Assembly: GCA_036391875.1 (NCBI GenBank)
Contig: DASVZA010000036.1
Span: 1-64,000 of the forward strand
Source: Parasulfuritortus sp036391875
Lineage (GTDB): Bacteria > Pseudomonadota > Gammaproteobacteria > Burkholderiales > Thiobacillaceae
DNA length: 64,000 nucleotides
Direction of reading: 5' to 3'
The notes under the pieces were generated by a model. That model was not told the origin of the DNA. It did no database searches and worked only from the letters and a program-made list of their open reading frames with translations. This document shows positions 59,540 through 64,000 of the stretch, piece after piece. Position numbers and translations under genes: made by a program. Numbering within the stretch: position 1 is the first letter of the stretch; every line of letters starts with the position of its first letter.

Positions 59540-60245
59540 CGTGAAAAATGATGCCCAGGGTATGACGCCGTCCCGAGCGTATCGTCGACACGCCATGCCG
59601 GACATTGACCCGGTAGATACCCCGGCTGCCGTCCACCGGCCGTTGCCCCACGGCGAAGATCACCGCGTCGCCCTGGCCGAGGGGCACGACCTCTGCCCGC
59701 GACTGCGCGCGCGGCCGCTGTTCGACAAGGACGAACTCGCCGCCGGTGAAATCGCGGCCCGGCTCGGCCAGCAACACCGCCATCTGCAAGGGGAAAACGT
59801 GCTCGCCATACAGATCCTGATGCAGACAGTTGTAGTCGCCGGCACCGTACTGCACCAGCAGCGAGGTTTGACGGCGCTGTCCGGCCTCGTGGCAACGGGC
59901 GATGAAGGCATCGTGCCGGTCCGGATAACTCGATGGCAGGCGCATCAGCCGGCTCCAGCGATTGGCGGTGGCCGCCAGATGGGGATAAATCGCCGTTCGC
60001 AGTTCGCCGACCAGGCCGGGCAGCGGATAGCCGAAATACTTGTACTCGCCCTGGCCGAAACCATGGAGTTGCATGACGATGCGGCTGCGGAACGGAGCCT
60101 CGCCGGGATACAGGCCCGCGAGGGCTTCGCAGTCCGCTGCCGCCAGCAGCTTGGGCACGATCGAATAGCCGGCCGCATCCAAATCCCGCCCGATCCGCAA
60201 CCAGTCCAGCGCCGCCACCTGCCCGGCGACGTCCGCCGGCCTCAC
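59529..60245 (-). CDS. 2OG-Fe(II) oxygenase of the ada operon, 238 aa
   Basis: Iron ligands are His142 and Asp144 (CLHQDLYG) and His217 (VRHGVST), with an Arg at about 227 for 2-oxoglutarate. The double-stranded beta helix is visible (MAVLLAEP to GIIFHDA). The start is GTG at 60245, in a GTGA overlap with the ada stop, and its stop overlaps alkB. So it is locked between two alkylation-repair genes. It is not AlkB itself; closest in pattern are prolyl-hydroxylase-like 2OG enzymes. Whether it acts on DNA, RNA or protein is unknown. Confidence 0.8.
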   Translation of the reverse strand: MRPADVAGQVAALDWLRIGRDLDAAGYSIVPKLLAAADCEALAGLYPGEAPFRSRIVMQLHGFGQGEYKYFGYPLPGLVGELRTAIYPHLAATANRWSRLMRLPSSYPDRHDAFIARCHEAGQRRQTSLLVQYGAGDYNCLHQDLYGEHVFPLQMAVLLAEPGRDFTGGEFVLVEQRPRAQSRAEVVPLGQGDAVIFAVGQRPVDGSRGIYRVNVRHGVSTIRSGRRHTLGIIFHDAT

Positions 60246-61315
60246 GTCCCGGCCTCCCGGTCGAGCAGCGCGCGCTTGCGCTCGACGCCCCAGCGATAGC
60301 CGGCCAGGCCGCCGTCGTTGCGGATGACCCGGTGACAAGGAATGGCGACGGCCAGGACATTGGCGGCACAGACCCCGGCCACCGCCCGCGCCGAGCGGGG
60401 CGCGCCGATGCGCTCGGCGATCTCGGCGTAGGTCGCGGTCTCGCCCGCCGGGATGTCGCGCAGCGCCTGCCAGACGCGCAACTGGAAGGCCGTGCCGCGC
60501 ACGTCGAGGGGCAGATCGAGACCGAGTTTCGGCGCTTCGACAAAACCGACCACCTTGGCCACCCAGTGCTCGAAGCCGGCGTCGCCGCCGATCAGGTCGG
60601 CCTTCGGAAAGCGGTCCTGCAGGTCGCGCGCCAGGCCATCGGGGTCGTCGCCCAGCAGGATGGCGCAGACGCCGAGTTCGCTGGCCGCGACCAGGATGGC
60701 GCCCAGCGAGCATTGGCCCACGGCGAAGCGGATCCGGGTATTGGCACCGCCGGCTCGATAGTCGCGCGGCTTCATGCCGAGTACCTGGCCCGATTCCGCG
60801 TAGAAGCGGCCGTTCGAGTTGTAGCCGGCCTCGTAGATGGCCTCGGTCACCGTCCCGCCGCGGCCGAGTTCGTCGCGCACCTTACCGGCGCGCAAGGCCG
60901 CCGCGTAAGCCCTCGGCGTCACGCCGGTCACCGCCTTGAAGGTTCGATGCAGGTGATAGGCGCTGATGCCCGCATCCCGGGCCAGTTGTTCCAGGCTGGG
61001 GGCCGTGTCGGCCTGCTCGATCCGGCGGCACAGGTCGGCGACCAGCGCCGCCTGCCGCTCGGCCAGCGGCGGCAGGTCGGGCCGGCAGCGCTTGCATGGA
61101 CGGAAGCCGGCCTGTTCGGCCTCCTCGGCGGTCGGATAGAAATCGACGTTTTCAGGCCTGGGTGTGCGTGCACCGCAGGACGGCCGGCAATAGACCCCCG
61201 TGGTCCGGACCGAATAGAAGAACCGGCCGTCGGCCTGAGGGTCGCGCGCGACCACGGCGGCCCAGCGCGCATCGCGCCGGGCGGCGGCGGCATGTGTCAT
61301 CGATTGCTTGGGCAT
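60242..61315 (-). CDS. ada: Bifunctional Ada: methylphosphotriester sensor, AraC-type regulator and O6-methylguanine methyltransferase
   Basis: Ada repairs methylated DNA and, when methylated, switches on the adaptive response. The N-terminal zinc site has Cys43, Cys47, Cys74 and Cys77 (YCRPSCGAR, CKRCRPD); Cys43 matches the methyl-accepting Cys38 of E. coli. A helix-turn-helix AraC part follows (about 103-187). The C-terminal methyltransferase has its acceptor Cys327 in PCHRV. It is full length at 357 residues. It heads the operon and probably regulates it. Confidence 0.96.
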   Translation of the reverse strand: MPKQSMTHAAAARRDARWAAVVARDPQADGRFFYSVRTTGVYCRPSCGARTPRPENVDFYPTAEEAEQAGFRPCKRCRPDLPPLAERQAALVADLCRRIEQADTAPSLEQLARDAGISAYHLHRTFKAVTGVTPRAYAAALRAGKVRDELGRGGTVTEAIYEAGYNSNGRFYAESGQVLGMKPRDYRAGGANTRIRFAVGQCSLGAILVAASELGVCAILLGDDPDGLARDLQDRFPKADLIGGDAGFEHWVAKVVGFVEAPKLGLDLPLDVRGTAFQLRVWQALRDIPAGETATYAEIAERIGAPRSARAVAGVCAANVLAVAIPCHRVIRNDGGLAGYRWGVERKRALLDREAGT

Positions 61316-61459
61316 GATCGAGCCCTCCTGTGCAGTTGAGTGGCTGGATCAGACTCTAGGCCGGGATGGGCGGCGGAACACTCCGGGACTTGCTTTCGAA
61401 TTCGTCGGCCCGGAAGGCCCCACGGTGAGTTCCCGGCGGCGAACGCCGCCGGAAAGCGA

Positions 61460-62011
61460 TCAGGAATTGGCGGACTTGTCCGGCTGGGACAGCACCAGCT
61501 TGCCGTCCTTGACCGGGATGCGGCTGCCCGGATCGTGATCCATCCGAACCATGCCTTCCTGCTTGTCGAGCCGGTAGGTGACCTTGTAGCCGACGATCTG
61601 CCGATGACTGTCGTAGACCGTCCGGCAACGGGTTTCCTGGCTGGTCTGGACGTCCCGGTCCTGCATGCCTTTCTGCACCTGGTTGCCGGCATAGCCGCCG
61701 GCAACCGCGCCGCCCACGGTCGTCAGCGTCTTGCCGCTGCCGCCGCCGAACTGGTTGCCGACCAGGCCGCCGAGCACGGCGCCGATGGCAGTGCCGGCGA
61801 TCCGATTCTGGTCCTTCACCGGCGCCTTGTGCTGGACCAGCACGTCCCTGCACTCCTTGCGCGGCGTCTTGGTCGTCTGATAGACCGGCTCGGCCTTGAT
61901 CACGTCGGCATAGGCCGGCTTATGGTCCAGCATCTGGTAGCCGGCAATGCCGCCCACCGCCGTGGCGGCTGCGCCGCCGATCACGATGCCTGTAATCATC
62001 GACTTGTTCAT
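61460..62011 (-). CDS. Glycine-zipper (2TM) envelope protein, 183 aa
   Basis: An N-terminal hydrophobic segment (MITGIVIGGAAATAVGGIAG) acts as signal or membrane anchor. A glycine-zipper pair lies at about 70-105 (IAGTAIGAVLGGLVGNQFGG, GGAVAGGYAGNQVQ), as in the Rickettsia 17-kDa antigen-type and SlyB-like outer-membrane proteins. The C-terminus (VYDSHRQIVGYKVTYRLDKQEG) is a conserved beta part in this group. GAGGAG stands 6 bases before the ATG. No lipobox is seen. Confidence 0.8.
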   Translation of the reverse strand: MNKSMITGIVIGGAAATAVGGIAGYQMLDHKPAYADVIKAEPVYQTTKTPRKECRDVLVQHKAPVKDQNRIAGTAIGAVLGGLVGNQFGGGSGKTLTTVGGAVAGGYAGNQVQKGMQDRDVQTSQETRCRTVYDSHRQIVGYKVTYRLDKQEGMVRMDHDPGSRIPVKDGKLVLSQPDKSANS

Positions 62012-62384
62012 GGTTTTCTCCTCATCAATGGAACGCACGGCTCCTGCCGTACTGAACGGTCTTGTACAAAGGGACGCGCCGCAGCGCATCCTGCCCCTTC
62101 TCATGGAAAGACGGCTGGGCGGGACGGGATGCCTGAAACATACCGCCGCCCCCGGCCAACGGCCTTTGACTGCTCAGACCCGTCATCAGCCGGTGGGGTT
62201 CCGCTCGGCCCGTGCGAAATTCAGCGGGCTGCATAGTATCGGGGAACGACCTGAAGCGGATATTAAGACGGTCGAATTCGCCCACCTTACCGGTGACAGG
62301 AGCGAAATGATCGTTACGGAAACTCAATTCGGCCCACCGGTATTGGCCGACTCGCATCGGCCAGCCCAGGTCGGCCGTGCATTT
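62012..62384. other. Gene-poor 373-base stretch
   Basis: No convincing gene is visible. One minus-strand frame (62025-62357) has no ribosome binding site and an unlikely composition. The stretch holds the promoter region of the glycine-zipper gene on its left. Its middle has somewhat lower GC than the surrounding chromosome. Nothing else is recognised. Confidence 0.5.
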
Positions 62385-63020
62385 CTACTCGGTCCGCCTC
62401 TGCTTGCGCTCGTCCTCGATCTCTTTCGCCTTGGCGAGCATCGCGTGGATGCCGTCGATGTCCTTGCACTTGTGGCCCGCGCCGACGGCTTCCAGCGGGT
62501 TCATCCGCTTGGCCTTGACCATGCCCATGCCGATGGCGCGCATCTCGATCAGCTTCCTGATGCCGGAGGCGATGCCGTCCTTGAAATAGAGCGTTTGCGT
62601 CAGGTGCATTTCGTTGACCCGGCCGGTCTTGGTGCAGTTGTTCCAGAAGGTCTCGGAAAGGTGCCGGGTGGGCTGGTATTTCGGCGCGCGGCCGATCCGG
62701 TAGGCGTACTCGGCGATGCCGTGCATGATGTGGGTGACGGGCACCTTGCGCGGGCAGGCGACGTAGCAGCTGTAGCACGAGGTGCACATCCACATGGACT
62801 GCGATTCCAGCACCTCGTCCCGCTTGCCGGCGCGGATCATCATGAAGATTTCCTGCGGCGGATGGTCCCAGCCGGCCTGGAAGTGTTTCGGACAGGAGCC
62901 GGAGCAAAGGCCGCATTGCATGCACATCTTCACCCAATCGCCCATCTCGGCCTGCTCTTCGATCTCCTTCAGGAAATTGTTCCGGTACTTGTCGGCCATC
63001 TGCTGGTTCAGATCGCTCAT
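62385..63020 (-). CDS. hdrC: HdrC-like 4Fe-4S protein, 211 aa
   Basis: Two CX2CX2CX3CP motifs bind two 4Fe-4S clusters: Cys33, 36, 39, 43 (CMQCGLCSGSCP) and Cys79, 82, 85, 89 (CTSCYSCYVACP). This matches HdrC of heterodisulfide reductases and the sHdr sulfur-oxidation complex. The protein is cytoplasmic with a helical C-terminus. GGAGG precedes the start. Its usual partner hdrB does not follow it here, and no other sulfur gene is in the window, so it is solitary at least on this side. A 12-bp inverted repeat lies upstream. Confidence 0.85.
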   Translation of the reverse strand: MSDLNQQMADKYRNNFLKEIEEQAEMGDWVKMCMQCGLCSGSCPKHFQAGWDHPPQEIFMMIRAGKRDEVLESQSMWMCTSCYSCYVACPRKVPVTHIMHGIAEYAYRIGRAPKYQPTRHLSETFWNNCTKTGRVNEMHLTQTLYFKDGIASGIRKLIEMRAIGMGMVKAKRMNPLEAVGAGHKCKDIDGIHAMLAKAKEIEDERKQRRTE

Positions 63021-63135
63021 GGGCCACCTCCTTGTTGGTAAACCTTTGAAGAAGAACGAGGAACGGCCGACCAGACAGCCGGATTGGAAGCGATGTCGGT
63101 CGGGCGAGCTTTGTCCTTCGATCTACCCAGCATAG

Positions 63136-63168
63136 ACAAATACCAGATAAAAACAGTCTGGTATTTGT
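63136..63168. promoter_or_regulatory. Perfect 12-bp inverted repeat upstream of hdrC
   Basis: ACAAATACCAGA at 63136-63147 and TCTGGTATTTGT at 63157-63168 are exact complements with a 9-base spacer. It lies 116 bases before the hdrC start and 71 bases after the SRPBCC gene stop. With few GC pairs and no T run it is not a good terminator, so a repressor or activator operator is more likely. Confidence 0.55.
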
Positions 63169-63238
63169 TGCTTCGGGTACCCAGAGAACCCCTATACCCT
63201 GGATTTATCCGGTACAGGGCCGGATCATGGCATTGCGT

Positions 63239-64000
63239 TCAGCGCAACGAGGCCGCCAGGCCGTCGAGCAGTTGGGCGGTGCCCTGCTCGCGGCTGCCGG
63301 CGTCGTCGTAGCCGTCGAGAAACGCGCCCTGTTCCGTGACCGTCAGCCTGGTTCCCGTGCCCTCCGGCTTGAACTGTATGGTGGCCAGGGACACGGAGAT
63401 CTTCCGGTCGTCGAGATACATGTCGTAGCTGTAGACCAACCGTTCGTTCGGGACGACGTCGTGGTAGAAGGCGTCGAAGGTGGTCACCAGGCCGCTCTGC
63501 CAACGCCCTTTCAGCCGTTCCCGTCCGCCCATGCCGACATCCATCCGGCGCTCCAGCAATTCCCATTGCCCTTGGGCGCCGCTGAACCATTTGGCCTTGG
63601 CCTCGACATCAGTAAAGGCCTGCCATACCCGGGCCAGGGGGGCGTCATATACCCGCTCCAGATTGAAGATCGCATGGACCACCGAGCGCCCGGCTTCATT
63701 GCCCTCCCGCATGCGGGCGAGCTCTGTCGCCAGACGATCCAGGGTCTGGTTCCAGCCTTCCGAAGCGCCTTGGATCATGGCGAGGGCGGCCGGGTCGACC
63801 AGGGTATAGGTCTGCGTCACGTCGAGCCGAGTGCCGCCCGCATCGTCGGCGAAGGCCACTTCGGTATGGGCCGAGAACAGGAGGTGGTCGCCCTGGCCCA
63901 TGACGTTCATCTCAATCACTAGCCGGTCATGAGGCGCGACTTCGGTGAAATGCCCCCGGGTCCAATGGTCCGTCCCGTGCGGGCTGCGCATGCAGACCTC
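63239..64000 (-). CDS. Tandem SRPBCC (AHSA1-like) protein, N-terminus beyond window
   Basis: The frame stays open to the window edge. Two AHSA1-type SRPBCC units are visible. The first is cut at the front (RGHFTEVAPHDRLVIEMNV, then WNQTLDRLATEL). The second, complete one begins FNLERVYDAPLARVWQAFTDVEAKAKWFSG and ends LDGLAASL. SRPBCC folds bind hydrophobic ligands and act in stress or lipid handling. An ATG at 63991 is inside the first domain and is not the true start. Function unknown. Confidence 0.8.
   Translation of the reverse strand, partial: EVCMRSPHGTDHWTRGHFTEVAPHDRLVIEMNVMGQGDHLLFSAHTEVAFADDAGGTRLDVTQTYTLVDPAALAMIQGASEGWNQTLDRLATELARMREGNEAGRSVVHAIFNLERVYDAPLARVWQAFTDVEAKAKWFSGAQGQWELLERRMDVGMGGRERLKGRWQSGLVTTFDAFYHDVVPNERLVYSYDMYLDDRKISVSLATIQFKPEGTGTRLTVTEQGAFLDGYDDAGSREQGTAQLLDGLAASLR

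Noticed and set aside
62025..62357. 110-codon minus-strand frame between hdrC and the glycine-zipper gene
   Set aside because: No ribosome binding site, irregular composition, and no motif.
63136..63168. The 12-bp inverted repeat as a terminator
   Set aside because: The stem is AT-rich and no T run follows on either strand; an operator is more likely.
1..64000. CRISPR arrays, rRNA or tRNA genes
   Set aside because: No regularly spaced repeats and no tRNA- or rRNA-like sequence was seen. The integrase uses msrA rather than a tRNA as its site.

Overview
The window joins two very different DNAs. Bases 1 to about 4,005 are AT-rich and carry part of an integrated mobile element. It holds a D5-type primase-helicase cut by the window edge, a ribbon-helix-helix regulator, a small membrane protein, a coiled-coil protein and a tyrosine integrase. 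The rest, from about 4,005 to 64,000, is GC-rich, densely coded chromosome. Gene content (cNOR nitric oxide reductase, NnrS, cytochrome bo quinol oxidase, glycogen genes, an HdrC-like iron-sulfur protein, FimV, two HDOD proteins, a second IF-1) suggests a facultatively denitrifying betaproteobacterium, perhaps from a sulfur-oxidising Thiobacillus/Sulfuricella-type lineage. No rRNA, tRNA or other taxonomic marker is present, so this placement is inference.

The element sits inside msrA. It appears to supply a ribosome binding site, a start codon and a replacement 5' coding segment. The reading frame enters the chromosomal remainder of msrA but is broken by an in-frame TAG, so msrA looks inactive. 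Next come glycogen and sugar-phosphate genes (glgC and glgB divergent, then pgi) with two methyltransferases, a DNase I-like phosphatase, an HDOD protein, a SirB2-type protein and a WYL regulator. Bases 15,400-22,000 hold a HIRAN protein, a MarR regulator, a Pal-like lipoprotein, an acetate-transporter-family protein, xseA, a FimV-like protein and another HDOD protein. A mutL / S24-domain / miaA operon follows on the minus strand, then a DUF6776-like protein, a bactofilin and an M23 peptidase.

Bases 27,800-37,800 form one plus-strand exopolysaccharide locus: nucleotide-sugar dehydrogenase, glmS, an extended SDR, a GT2 synthase, a TPR/outer-membrane barrel exporter, a CE4 deacetylase and a GH10 hydrolase. 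This is the plan of a synthase-dependent polysaccharide secretion system, but with a GH10 enzyme as the hydrolase. Bases 37,800-46,100 form a nitric-oxide block: two NnrS-like membrane proteins, DUF2249-hemerythrin-DUF2249, nnrS, norCB with a membrane accessory gene, and a 36-residue membrane protein. Five FNR/Dnr-type palindromes lie at its promoters.

Bases 46,100-52,700 are mixed: a Met/Gln-rich protein, a glycine-rich membrane protein, a cold-shock protein plus IF-1, a ZIP-like transporter, a zinc-ribbon protein, a di-haem peroxidase, a GST-fold protein and an ArgD-like aminotransferase. Bases 52,700-57,700 encode cytochrome bo quinol oxidase, cyoABCDE. Bases 57,900-61,300 encode an adaptive alkylation-repair operon: ada, an uncharacterised 2OG oxygenase, alkB and alkA. 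The window ends with a glycine-zipper protein, the solitary HdrC-like gene with a perfect 12-bp inverted repeat upstream, and a tandem SRPBCC protein that runs off the edge. No CRISPR array, rRNA or tRNA gene was recognised.
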